Positions 25,104 to 33,704 of a stretch of 64,000 nt of DNA are shown piece after piece; position 1 is the first letter of the stretch; each line of letters opens with the position of its first letter. Under the pieces are notes generated by a model. It did not search any database. It saw nothing but the letters and a program-made list of their open reading frames with translations, and was not told the DNA's origin. Made by a program: the position numbers and the translations under genes. Source of the DNA: Haloplanus salinarum (GTDB lineage Archaea; Halobacteriota; Halobacteria; Halobacteriales; Haloferacaceae); contig NZ_CP101823.1 in the NCBI RefSeq assembly GCF_024498175.1, positions 1,860,001 to 1,924,000 of the forward strand, written 5' to 3'.

Positions 25104-26453
25104 ATGGACCTGTTCGGGACGGCGGGCATCCGCGGTAGCGTTGAGACGGACGTGACGCCGGAACTCGCGGTGGCGGTCGGGCGGGCGGTCGGCCGCGAGG
25201 CCGACGAGGTGGTGGTCGGCCGCGACGGTCGGACGACGGGCCCCGGCCTCGCGGCCGCCGTCGAGGCGGGCGCCCTCTCCGGCGGGGCCGCAGTCCGGCG
25301 GGTCGGCGTCGTCCCCACCCCCGCGCTCGCCTTCGCCTCGCGGGGGCGACGGGGCGTGATGCTCACCGCCTCGCACAACCCGCCGGGTGACAACGGCATC
25401 AAGCTCTTCGTCGACGGCGTCGAGTACGACCGCGCGGCCGAACGGGACGTCGAGCGACGGGTCGAGGCCGACGAGGGACCGGTCCCGTGGGACGGGTGGG
25501 GGGACCGTCGGACGTCGTCACCCCTCCCGGACTACTGCGCGGCGGTCGCGGAGTACGCCCGGGCGTTCGGCGCACCGCTCGACGGCCTGCGGGTCGTCGT
25601 CGACTGCGGGAACGGGATGGGTGCACGGGCCACGCCGGCGGTCCTCCGGAAACTCGGCGCGAGCGTCGTCTCCCTGCACGCGAACGTCGACGGCCACTTC
25701 CCGGGCCGGGGGAGCAAGCCGACGCCGGACTCGCTCGCGGACCTCCGGGGGTTCGTCGCCGACGACCCGGACGCCGCCCTCGGGATCGGACACGACGGCG
25801 ACGCCGACCGGATCGTGATCGTCGACGGCGACGGCGAGGTGGTCCACGAGGACACCGTCCTCGCCGTGATCGCCGAGCGATACGTCCGGGCGAGCGACGC
25901 CGCCGACCCGGTGGTCGTGACGACGCCCAACGCCTCCGGCCGGATCGACGAACGGATCGCGGCGGCCGGTGGCCGCGTCGAACGCGTCGCGCTCGGATCG
26001 CTCCACGAAGGCGTCGCCGACGTCCGGGCGTCCGGGGAGACGGTCGCGTTCGCGGCCGAACCCTGGAAACATCTCCATCCGCGGTTCGGCGGGTGGATCG
26101 ACGGCGTCGCCAGCGCGGCCGTGATCGCCCGGTTCGTCGCCGCCGAGGGGCTCCCGACCCTACGGGCGCCCGTGACCGAGCGCCCCTATCGGAAGGTGAG
26201 CGTTCCCTGCCCCGACGGAGCGAAGGCAGGGGCGATGGAGCGGCTGCGGACGGCGCTCCCCGAGGCGTTCCCAGAGGCGAGCGTCGATACCGACCACGGG
26301 GTGCGACTCGACCGTCCGGACGGGTCGTGGCTGCTGGTGCGCCCGAGCGGCACCGAGCCCTACGTCCGCCTGTACGCCGAGAGCGAGACGGTTGAGAACC
26401 TGGTGGCGGAGGCACGGGCGGTCGTCGAGTCGGCCGTCGAGCGGGCGTCGTAG
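25104..26453 (+). CDS. phosphohexomutase (phosphoglucomutase/phosphomannomutase/GlmM family)
   Basis: 449 residues, four-domain family length. It moves phosphate between C1 and C6 of hexoses or hexosamines. The phosphoserine loop is TASHNPPGDNG (Ser at about 90), the Mg site is DGDADR (about 231-236), and the phosphate-binding loop is RPSGTEPYVR near the C-terminus. Substrate class (Glc, Man or GlcN) cannot be told apart from these motifs. It would supply sugar-1-phosphates for the glycosylation genes in this window. Divergent from the Agl23 gene. Confidence 0.93.
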   Translation: MDLFGTAGIRGSVETDVTPELAVAVGRAVGREADEVVVGRDGRTTGPGLAAAVEAGALSGGAAVRRVGVVPTPALAFASRGRRGVMLTASHNPPGDNGIKLFVDGVEYDRAAERDVERRVEADEGPVPWDGWGDRRTSSPLPDYCAAVAEYARAFGAPLDGLRVVVDCGNGMGARATPAVLRKLGASVVSLHANVDGHFPGRGSKPTPDSLADLRGFVADDPDAALGIGHDGDADRIVIVDGDGEVVHEDTVLAVIAERYVRASDAADPVVVTTPNASGRIDERIAAAGGRVERVALGSLHEGVADVRASGETVAFAAEPWKHLHPRFGGWIDGVASAAVIARFVAAEGLPTLRAPVTERPYRKVSVPCPDGAKAGAMERLRTALPEAFPEASVDTDHGVRLDRPDGSWLLVRPSGTEPYVRLYAESETVENLVAEARAVVESAVERAS

Positions 26454-26517
26454 GGGCCGTGCCGGACCCCGGACCGGGAGCGAAGAGTTTTCACACAGCG
26501 GCCGCGACACCTCACCA

Positions 26518-27879
26518 ATGATCACCCACGAGTACGACGTCGTCGTCGTGGGGGCGGGCACCGCCGGCTGTTACGCCGCCGCCAGCCTCGCCCAGGACGG
26601 CCTCGACGTCGTCGTCGTCGAGCGGAAAGATGAGGCGGAAGCGGGTCACATCGCGTGCGGGGACGCCCTGAAGGGAGCCGACGCGTTCCCGGACGCCATC
26701 CCCAAATCGCGGATCGAGGCCTCCTTCACGAACACGGGGGTCGATCACGGCCGGTTCGAGATTCCGGACCACGATACGGTCCTCGACATCCCGGTCCCGG
26801 GCGAGTTGGCCGTCATCGACCGCCACGAGTTCGGGCGACGGATCATCGACGGCGCCGAATCCGCCGGCGCCGAGTTCCACTACGACACCGTCGTCCAGGA
26901 CGTCCGGCAGGCCGGCGACCGGGTGATCGGCGTCCGGGGGATCAGGAAGGGCGATCCGGTCACCTACGCGGCGGACGTCACCGTCGACGCCGCCGGCGCC
27001 CTCTCGATCCTCCAGGACAAGGCCGACCTCGGGGGGACGACCTTCGACACCAACGTCTCCTACTCGCAGTTCTGCTCGGCCTACCGCGAGATCGTCGAGG
27101 TGCCGGAGCCTGTCGAGTGGGACGACGCCCTCGTGTTCAAGCCGACCCAACGCGCGGCGGGATACCTCTGGTATTTCCCGCGCACCAGCACGACGATCAA
27201 CGCCGGGCTCGGCTTCCAGATGACAGAGGAGCCGATGAAGCTGGTCCGGGACCTCCGGGCGGATCTGGAGGCCCGCCCCGAGTTCGCGGGCGCCGAGGTG
27301 CGGGACAAACTCGGCGCGGCGCTGCCGACCCGACGGCCCTACGATTCGGCGGTCGCGCCGGGCTTCGTCGCCGTCGGGGACGCCGCCGGTCACGTCAACC
27401 CGACCACCGGCGGCGGCATCGCCGGCGCGGCCTACGCCGGCACCTACGCCGCCGAGGCCATCGTCGGCGCGCGCGACGACCCGACGGAGGCGGCGCTCTG
27501 GGAGTACAACGAGCGGGTCATGGACCACTTCGGCGGTCGCTACGCCGGCCTCGACGTCTACAACGTCCTCTCCACCGCTGTCGACGTCGACGACCTGATG
27601 GGACTCCTGGCTTCGCTCCCCGGCGAGAAGCTCGCCGAGGCGCTGTACTCGGGGTCGACGTCGATGGGGCTGGCGCTGAAGCTCAAGAGCGCGATCAGGA
27701 GCTTCGGCTACTGGGGGACGATCCTCGATTTCTACCGGACCAAACAGCTCGCCGAGGAGCTGATCGACCGCTACGACGCCTACCCGTCGGGTCCCGAGGG
27801 GCTGTCGGCCTGGCAGGCCGACCGCGACGCGGTCATGGACCGGGTCTACGAGACGACCGGCGCCGAGCCGAAGTACTAG
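26518..27879 (+). CDS. geranylgeranyl reductase family protein (archaeal lipid saturation)
   Basis: 453 residues. It starts with the FAD-binding motif VVGAGTAGCYAA (9-20) and has the second FAD motif VGDAAGHVNPTTGGGI near 295-310. The CGD in GHIACGDALKG (about 41-51) is the PxxYxWxFP-type family context's Cys region, and YLWYFPRTS near 218-226 matches the geranylgeranyl reductase substrate motif. The family hydrogenates the isoprenoid chains of archaeal lipids or polyprenols. An earlier in-frame reading was rejected because the ATG at 26518 gives the family start. Confidence 0.92.
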   Translation: MITHEYDVVVVGAGTAGCYAAASLAQDGLDVVVVERKDEAEAGHIACGDALKGADAFPDAIPKSRIEASFTNTGVDHGRFEIPDHDTVLDIPVPGELAVIDRHEFGRRIIDGAESAGAEFHYDTVVQDVRQAGDRVIGVRGIRKGDPVTYAADVTVDAAGALSILQDKADLGGTTFDTNVSYSQFCSAYREIVEVPEPVEWDDALVFKPTQRAAGYLWYFPRTSTTINAGLGFQMTEEPMKLVRDLRADLEARPEFAGAEVRDKLGAALPTRRPYDSAVAPGFVAVGDAAGHVNPTTGGGIAGAAYAGTYAAEAIVGARDDPTEAALWEYNERVMDHFGGRYAGLDVYNVLSTAVDVDDLMGLLASLPGEKLAEALYSGSTSMGLALKLKSAIRSFGYWGTILDFYRTKQLAEELIDRYDAYPSGPEGLSAWQADRDAVMDRVYETTGAEPKY

Positions 27880-27906
27880 CGGTCCGTCCGTCGGCGTTTC
27901 CTTCAG

Positions 27907-29190
27907 TCACGGTCGCTCCGCGCCGATCCGTTCGACCGCCCCCGACAGCACGTCGACCGCGATCCGGATCGTCTCCTCGTCCACGTCGAAGGCCGGGGTG
28001 TGGTGCCCGTCCGGGTGGTCGGTGCCGACACAGACATAAGAGGCGAGGCCGCCCCGCGCCTGGACTCGCTGCATCAGGTAGGTGGCGTCCTCGCTCCCGC
28101 CGAGCGTGTCGCGGTCGCGGATCGAGTCGACGCCCGCGGTGTCACCGGCCACGTCCGCGACCACCGCGGCGAGTTCGCCGTCGCTCTCGCCGCTCGGCGC
28201 CCGGCCCGCGTACTCGACCTCCACCTCGCAGTCGTGGGTCTCGGCGGCGGACCGGAGGACCCGCATCGCGTGGTCGTCCATGTACTCCATCAGGTCGGTC
28301 GTCTCGCCGCGCACCTCGCCCTCGATGAACGCCGCCTCGGGGACGATGTTCGAGGCGGTGCCGCCGCCGACGCGGCCGGCGTTGACGCGGGTAGCCCCGT
28401 CGTGGTGGCGGGGGATCGAGTAGAGGTTCTGGACCGCCGTCGCCATGGCCTGAACCGCGTTGCGGCCGCGCTCGGGGTGGCCGCCCGCGTGGGCCGAGGC
28501 GCCCGAGAACTCGGCGTCGAAGTGGCTCACCGCAAGGAAGCCGTCGATCCCCGCGACCACCTGGCCGGTGGGGTGATCGAGACCGACGTGGAGCGCGAGC
28601 AGGTAGTCCACGTCGTCGAGGTGGCCGCCCTGGGCCATCGGCTCGCCGCCGGAGACGGTCTCCTCGGCGGGCTGGAAGAATACCTTCAGCGTCCCCTCGA
28701 AGTCACCCGCCGCGATGGCGTCGACGACGCCGACGCCGACGGTCGCGTGGGCGTCGTGGCCGCAGGCGTGCATATATCCCTCGTTCTCGGAGCGAAAGCC
28801 CTCGCTCGCGGGGAGGTGATCGGCGTCCTCGGCCTCGGTGATCGGAAGGCCGTCGATGTCGACCCGGACCCCGACCGTCGGCCCCGGGCCGCGCCGGAGC
28901 ACCGCGACGAGGCCGGTGTGGCCGCCGGCCAGTCGGTCGACCACGTCCGCGCGGGCCCCGGCGTCGACCGCCCGTTCGGCCCACGTCGCGAGTTCGGCCT
29001 CGTCGGGCACGCCTCGGCGGTCCTCGGAGAGTACCTCGGGGCCGACGTACAGTTCGTCGAGCGGGCGCGTCTCGAGTTCGTCGACGAGGCGGGCAGTCGT
29101 GTAGAACTCCCGCCACGCGGGTTCGGGGTGGCGATGGAGGTCACGGCGCAGGTCCAGTAGCGCTTCGTGATCCGGGCCGTCGAGGCTCAT
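27907..29190 (-). CDS. M20-family metal-dependent amidohydrolase
   Basis: 427 residues. The zinc-ligand motif HACGHDAHAT (141-150) and the catalytic Glu pair in QPAEET (E176, E177) mark the M20D branch (AbgA/AbgB, N-acyl amino acid amidohydrolase, IAA-amidohydrolase). A dimerisation domain (about 205-325) separates the two catalytic halves, and GGSEDATYLMQRV near 360-372 supplies another ligand region. Likely cleaves an acylated amino acid or p-aminobenzoyl-glutamate-like amide; the exact substrate is unknown. It diverges from the antiporter gene. Confidence 0.92.
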   Translation of the reverse strand: MSLDGPDHEALLDLRRDLHRHPEPAWREFYTTARLVDELETRPLDELYVGPEVLSEDRRGVPDEAELATWAERAVDAGARADVVDRLAGGHTGLVAVLRRGPGPTVGVRVDIDGLPITEAEDADHLPASEGFRSENEGYMHACGHDAHATVGVGVVDAIAAGDFEGTLKVFFQPAEETVSGGEPMAQGGHLDDVDYLLALHVGLDHPTGQVVAGIDGFLAVSHFDAEFSGASAHAGGHPERGRNAVQAMATAVQNLYSIPRHHDGATRVNAGRVGGGTASNIVPEAAFIEGEVRGETTDLMEYMDDHAMRVLRSAAETHDCEVEVEYAGRAPSGESDGELAAVVADVAGDTAGVDSIRDRDTLGGSEDATYLMQRVQARGGLASYVCVGTDHPDGHHTPAFDVDEETIRIAVDVLSGAVERIGAERP

Positions 29191-29274
29191 GTCGTGGCGA
29201 TGGCCCGCAGGGGAGATAAGTTGTCGGCCGGAACCGGCGTGTTTAATCCGGGGGGTCGACGACCCTCGAACGGG

Positions 29275-30813
29275 ATGAGCGAAACCGACCTCCCCGACGG
29301 TCCACCCGAGGAGTCACGCGTCGAATTCTACGGTGGCCGGGCGATGAGCGCCCTCCCGCTCGCGATATTCATCGTCTGGGCTATCGTCCAGAGCGGCCTA
29401 CTTGGCATCGGCGACACCTCCGGTCTCGTCGTCGGCATGCTCGTCGGCCTCATCGTCGGCATGCTGTTCGTGAAGGGTAACTGGAAGAGTTACGCCGACG
29501 TCATCTTCGAGGGGATGACCCAGCGCGTGGCCGCGACGGCCGTCGTCGCCTGGCTCTGGGCCGGCATGTTCGCCGACACCATCCAGGCCGGCGGCTTCGT
29601 CGACGGCCTCGTGTGGGCGTCGAGCGCAGCCGACGTGGGCGCGGCGTTGTTCCCGGCGCTCACCTTCGTCTTCGCCGCCCTCCTGGCGACGGGTATCGGC
29701 ACCGGATACGGCACGGCGGTGGCCTTTACCAGCCTCGTCTTTCCGGCCGGCGTGCTGCTCGGCGCCGATCCCGTCCTCCTGTTCGGCGCCATCCTCTCGG
29801 GTGCGGTCTTCGGCGACAACCTCGCGCCCGTCTCCGACACTACTATCGTGAGCGCGGTGACCCAGAACGCCGACATCGGCGGCGTCGTCGCCTCGCGGTT
29901 CAAGTACGCCATCGTCGCGGCGGTGCTCGCCCTGGCGAGTTACGTCGTCGCCGGACGGGCGATGGCGGGCGAACCGCTCGACGTGGCCGCGACCGCCGGC
30001 GCGGGTGCCGGCCCGCTCGGCCTCGTTCACCTACTCTCGATCCTGGTCGTCATCGGCACCGCCGTCCTGGGTCGACACATCATCGAGGCGGTCTCGTGGG
30101 GGCTGATCGTCTCGGTCGTCCTCAACCTGGCGCTCGGCCTCGCGCCCGCCTCGGCGATGCTCGTCTTCCGGTCGACGAGCGAGTCGGGGATCGCGGCGAC
30201 GCTCGACACCCTGCCGGTCGTCGGGAGCGTGATCGAGATCGCACCCGACGCGTCGGCGACGGTCGGCGGCAGCCTCTACACCGGCGCGCTCGGCTTCTTC
30301 CCACTCATCGTCCTCGTCCTCCTCATCGTCGGCGCCGCGCAGGTGATGCGGGCCGGCGGCGGCTTCGCCGCCATCGAGGAGTGGCTGTTGGAGCACGTCG
30401 CGACGACGGTCCGGCGCGCCGAGACGACGATGGTCATCGGCACCGCCATCGTCAACGCCACCATCACGATCAACACGGCCGCGGAGATCGCCATCGCGCC
30501 GTTCATCCGCACGCTCGGTCAGCGGTTCAACATCAACGGGTACCGCCGGGCGAACATCCTCGACGCCAACACTTCGGCGCTCGGGTACATCTTCCCGTGG
30601 GGCGGCGGTGTGCTCGCCGGCTACGCCGCGATGATCCAGCTGCCCCAGCAGTTCGACTGGTTCACCGAGGCGATGCTCGCCAACCCCGCGGCGGTCTGGC
30701 CGTACGTCTTCCACGGCTGGTTCCTCGTCGCCGTCTTCCTCGTCGCGGCCTGGACCGGCTACGGACTCGAGTACGTCCCCGACCGACGGAGCGAGGAGGT
30801 GGCCCGCGTATGA
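29275..30813 (+). CDS. nhaC: NhaC-family Na+/H+ antiporter
   Basis: 512 residues from the ATG, with about 11-12 hydrophobic segments. Conserved NhaC stretches include the cluster FGDNLAPVSDTT (about 180-191) and the later TINTAAEIAIAPF and ANILDANTSALGYIFPWG. It exchanges Na+ for H+ (or malate/lactate in some relatives). Na+ extrusion fits a halophile. A TTTAATCC run about 30-35 bases before the ATG is a likely promoter. Its stop overlaps the next gene by four bases. Confidence 0.93.
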   Translation: MSETDLPDGPPEESRVEFYGGRAMSALPLAIFIVWAIVQSGLLGIGDTSGLVVGMLVGLIVGMLFVKGNWKSYADVIFEGMTQRVAATAVVAWLWAGMFADTIQAGGFVDGLVWASSAADVGAALFPALTFVFAALLATGIGTGYGTAVAFTSLVFPAGVLLGADPVLLFGAILSGAVFGDNLAPVSDTTIVSAVTQNADIGGVVASRFKYAIVAAVLALASYVVAGRAMAGEPLDVAATAGAGAGPLGLVHLLSILVVIGTAVLGRHIIEAVSWGLIVSVVLNLALGLAPASAMLVFRSTSESGIAATLDTLPVVGSVIEIAPDASATVGGSLYTGALGFFPLIVLVLLIVGAAQVMRAGGGFAAIEEWLLEHVATTVRRAETTMVIGTAIVNATITINTAAEIAIAPFIRTLGQRFNINGYRRANILDANTSALGYIFPWGGGVLAGYAAMIQLPQQFDWFTEAMLANPAAVWPYVFHGWFLVAVFLVAAWTGYGLEYVPDRRSEEVARV

Positions 30814-31070
30814 ACGTCGGCAAGTTCTTCGAGGGCTGGACGTTCCGGACGAACCGCCCGGCGTACGCGGCGGGCGACGAACTCACCGCCTACGTCACCG
30901 GCTACGCGAACGGGACGGCACGGGTTCGGATCGGCGATACGATCATCGCGCTCCCGGACGCGGAGCGCGGACTCGGCGACCGGCTGGTACGGCTCCGCAT
31001 CACCGAGTTCGACGACGCCGAGAGCCGGGGAACGGGTGAACTCCTCGACGTCGTCGAGGGGGACGCGTAG
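30810..31070 (+). CDS. TRAM/OB-fold-like small protein
   Basis: 86 residues. The pattern GDELTAYVTGYANGTARVRIGDTIIALPD followed by GDRLVRLRITEFD and GTGELLDV looks like a small TRAM-type OB fold, which binds RNA. Haloarchaeal proteins of this kind are listed only as DUFs. The ATG overlaps the stop of nhaC (ATGA), so it is co-translated with the antiporter; whether it has anything to do with transport is unclear. Confidence 0.72.
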   Translation: MNVGKFFEGWTFRTNRPAYAAGDELTAYVTGYANGTARVRIGDTIIALPDAERGLGDRLVRLRITEFDDAESRGTGELLDVVEGDA

Positions 31071-31073
31071 CCG

Positions 31074-31406
31074 CTACTCGTTCCGGTAGCCGAGCGGTTT
31101 CTTGCGGTCGACCTCGATTTCGACGTGGACGCTGTCGGGGAAGTCCATATGTCCGACCCGACCAGCGACGTCGTCGCTGCCGTGGATCTCCAGTCGTCGG
31201 GAGTAGCTGGTGTACTCCCAGGAATCGAACTGCTCGCCCGGTTGGAGGGTCCGGTACTGGGGGACGGTGAGCCGTTCCGGCGGCGAGGAGTGAGGTCCCT
31301 TGCATTCGGCGCCCTTGCGCTCGACCATCCGCTTCAGGTCGGTCACGAGCGACTCCAGCACCTCGCGGTCCCCGCTCTGGAAACTGAGTTTGGTGACGAA
31401 GGCCAT
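31074..31406 (-). CDS. uS10-family paralogue (ribosomal protein S10-like)
   Basis: 110 residues from the ATG chosen (MAFVTKLSFQ). The body matches the S10/NusE fold: a long first helix (REVLESLVTDLKRMVERKG), the GPHSSPPERLTVPQY loop where S10 has a proline-rich tip, then YTSYSRRLEIHG and a last strand VHVEIEVD. It is not the standard haloarchaeal S10 of the EF-Tu operon, since no translation genes are around it. Possible roles are an alternative S10 or an RNA-binding regulator (inference). Confidence 0.75.
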   Translation of the reverse strand: MAFVTKLSFQSGDREVLESLVTDLKRMVERKGAECKGPHSSPPERLTVPQYRTLQPGEQFDSWEYTSYSRRLEIHGSDDVAGRVGHMDFPDSVHVEIEVDRKKPLGYRNE

Positions 31407-31612
31407 CGTTACTCCATCCGTGTGCGCGGGGGACCAAAAGCACATCCGTCCGTCCCCGGCAGTCGCGTCGAGGGACGAACGACGTCCGGAACACCTCGGA
31501 CCGGGCGACTCGCCGGGTTCGGGGCACGGAATCGGTCGGGTCGTCCTACTCCCGGCGGGAGGGTCCTCGCCCGTCCGACATTCTATTAACCCACGGCCGT
31601 CTACTGCGGGTA

Positions 31613-32077
31613 ATGACGGTCGAAGCGACCAGTGCTGGAGCCATCCTCTTCCGCGACACCCGTGGCCACCGGGAGTACCTCCTCCTGAAGAGCCGACCGG
31701 GGGACTGGGAGTTCCCCAAAGGCGGGGTCGAGGGGGACGAGGAACTCCAGCAGACTGCGATCAGAGAGGTTACCGAGGAGGCCGGAATCGAGGATTTCCG
31801 GCTCATCGACGGCTTTCGAAAGGAGTACGACTACGTGTTCGAGGCCGGCGGCAACACCATCCACAAGACGGTCCACCTGTTCATCGCCCGCTCGTTCGAG
31901 GCCAGCGCCGAACTCTCGAACGAGCACCGCGACCTGCAGTGGCGGGACTACGAGCAGGCTATCAACACCATCACACAGGATGGTCCCCGCGAGATACTGG
32001 AGGAGGCCCACGAATACCTCGACGAACTCGTGGCCGAGGCCGAAGCCGAGGACGGCGACCGGACGTACGTCGGGTGA
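31613..32077 (+). CDS. Nudix hydrolase, Ap4A-type
   Basis: 154 residues with a complete Nudix box at 37-59 (G-x5-E-x7-REV-x-EE-x-GI). The following RKEYDYVF and TVHLFIARS strands and the ITQDGPREILEEAHEYL tail resemble the diadenosine tetraphosphate hydrolase branch, which removes signalling or toxic dinucleotides. It may instead act on another nucleoside diphosphate derivative. It is followed within 45 bases by the DUF5787 gene on the same strand. Confidence 0.92.
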   Translation: MTVEATSAGAILFRDTRGHREYLLLKSRPGDWEFPKGGVEGDEELQQTAIREVTEEAGIEDFRLIDGFRKEYDYVFEAGGNTIHKTVHLFIARSFEASAELSNEHRDLQWRDYEQAINTITQDGPREILEEAHEYLDELVAEAEAEDGDRTYVG

Positions 32078-32122
32078 CCGCATGACGCCGGCACGCCACA
32101 GCCCGACCACCCACCTGGGGCC

Positions 32123-33133
32123 GTGAGCGACGGCGTTCCCGGCGACGCGGAGTTCGGCTTCGAACTCGTCACCTGCCGGTGGGCCGAGCGCGCGTGGCCG
32201 CCGGAACCGGACCGCGAGACGGACGCCGTCCCGGTCGTCGCCCGCCAACTCGGCACCCGGAACCGCCGCTGGGACACCGTGGTCGTCGAGGCCGATCCGG
32301 CGGGGCTGGCGGCCCGCGCGGCCTTCGGGGAGCGGGCCCTCGACTCCGACCTGCTGCACGTCGTCCGACACGCGCCGGCCGAGTGGGCGTGGTATCGCGA
32401 CGCCCTCCCCGAACCGGGCTACCCGTGGCGGTACGTCCGCGCGGCCGTCCACCGGGCGGCCGACCGGGACGTCGTCGAGACCCGACGGGCGGGCAACCGG
32501 ATCGAGATCCGACGGATCGCCCCCTACCCCGACTGGATCCGCCGGATCGTCGCTATCGAGAACAAACCCGACCTCTCGGCGAGCGCGGCGCGACGCCTCG
32601 GCGACCAGATGGACCACGACGTGACGACGGCCCTCGCCGACGAGGTGTGGGTCGCGACGGCCGCCACCGGCGAGGCCGTCGAACCCGCGCTGCTCGAGGA
32701 CCTCCCCGTCGAGGCTGGCGTGCTGGTGCTGGATTTCGACGGCGACGACCCGGACGCGCGGGTGGCGTGGCATCCGGCCGCCCTCGACCCGAGCGCCGAC
32801 ACGTCGCTGTCGGCGGAGACGAAGGCGGGAAAGCGGCTCGAACTCGCCGAGCGCGCTTACGGCGACGGCTGGCGGTCCTACGTCGAGACGATGCGTCCGG
32901 ACTGTCGCTGGTTCGAACTGCGGTCGGAATCGGGGGCGTTGGTCCCCTGGTGTGCGGCCGCGGAGTGCCACCAGACGGCCGGGGAGTGTTCGGGCTCCTG
33001 TCCCGAGTTCCAGCCCGAACCGCCGTCCTGGCGCACCCGCGGGTGGCCCATCGAGGGCGGGCCCGGGAAGGGGATCCGGCGGTTGCTGGCGCGGCGCCGT
33101 CGTCGGGTCCGGGCGTTCGACCCCGAGGCCTGA
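32123..33133 (+). CDS. DUF5787 protein, possible PD-(D/E)xK-like nuclease with four Cys
   Basis: 336 residues from a GTG. The strand RWDTVVVEADP (49-59) and the later RIVAIENKPDL (141-151, E146-x-K148) could be the Asp and E-x-K elements of a restriction-endonuclease-like core. The C-terminal part has a Cys cluster (C in RPDC, PWC, AEC, GEC, GSC), spaced like an Fe-S or zinc site. It follows the Nudix gene. The nuclease reading is an inference from motif spacing; the family itself is uncharacterised. The convergent DUF5797 gene begins right after its stop. Confidence 0.8.
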   Translation: MSDGVPGDAEFGFELVTCRWAERAWPPEPDRETDAVPVVARQLGTRNRRWDTVVVEADPAGLAARAAFGERALDSDLLHVVRHAPAEWAWYRDALPEPGYPWRYVRAAVHRAADRDVVETRRAGNRIEIRRIAPYPDWIRRIVAIENKPDLSASAARRLGDQMDHDVTTALADEVWVATAATGEAVEPALLEDLPVEAGVLVLDFDGDDPDARVAWHPAALDPSADTSLSAETKAGKRLELAERAYGDGWRSYVETMRPDCRWFELRSESGALVPWCAAAECHQTAGECSGSCPEFQPEPPSWRTRGWPIEGGPGKGIRRLLARRRRRVRAFDPEA

Positions 33134-33631
33134 TCAGGAGTCGACGACTTCGACGTCGACGCGCTCCCGGTCGACGGCCAGTTTGAACGTCGGGACGGTG
33201 CGGTACACCACCTCGACGACCCCCTTGCGACGGAGGCTCTGGAGCGCCTCGCGGACGGCGTCGACCTCGGGGTCGGCGTCGAACGTCGCCCGCACCTTCT
33301 GGAGGACGCTCACGACGCTCTCGGAGCGCTCCGCCGGGCCGGCCACCACCTCGAACACCTGGGCTTCGAGTTCCGGCACGCGGATGACCTGTGGCCCGTC
33401 CTCGTCGCCCTCCATCCCCGGTTCGGCGTCCGTGAGTTCGGCCGCCTCCGGGGTCGCACAGATGTAGCTGTCGTCGTTTCGGTAGTAGTAATCGCTCAGA
33501 TGTGCCTCCAGATATCCGTGCACCTCGCTGCCGCTGTCGAACCCCCAGCGCTCCTGTAGCTCCTTGTTCTTCGTCGGCTGGAGGCGGACGATATCCGCCA
33601 GTCGGTCACGTTCCTCCGGGGACAGCGTCAT
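33134..33631 (-). CDS. DUF5797 winged-helix-type protein
   Basis: 165 residues. An N-terminal helix-turn-helix-like part (DRLADIVRLQPTKNKELQERWG) and a C-terminal second one (VVSVLQKVRATFDADPEVDAVREALQSLRRKGVVE) suggest a two-domain winged-helix protein. No ligand domain is seen. It is convergent with DUF5787 and ends directly against it. Confidence 0.8.
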   Translation of the reverse strand: MTLSPEERDRLADIVRLQPTKNKELQERWGFDSGSEVHGYLEAHLSDYYYRNDDSYICATPEAAELTDAEPGMEGDEDGPQVIRVPELEAQVFEVVAGPAERSESVVSVLQKVRATFDADPEVDAVREALQSLRRKGVVEVVYRTVPTFKLAVDRERVDVEVVDS

Positions 33632-33704
33632 CGAGGGGCGATTCGTCGGTCTCCCATATCCGTGTTCCGTTCGACCGCGGGCCGCGACGCCGGGCGGCGC
33701 CCGC

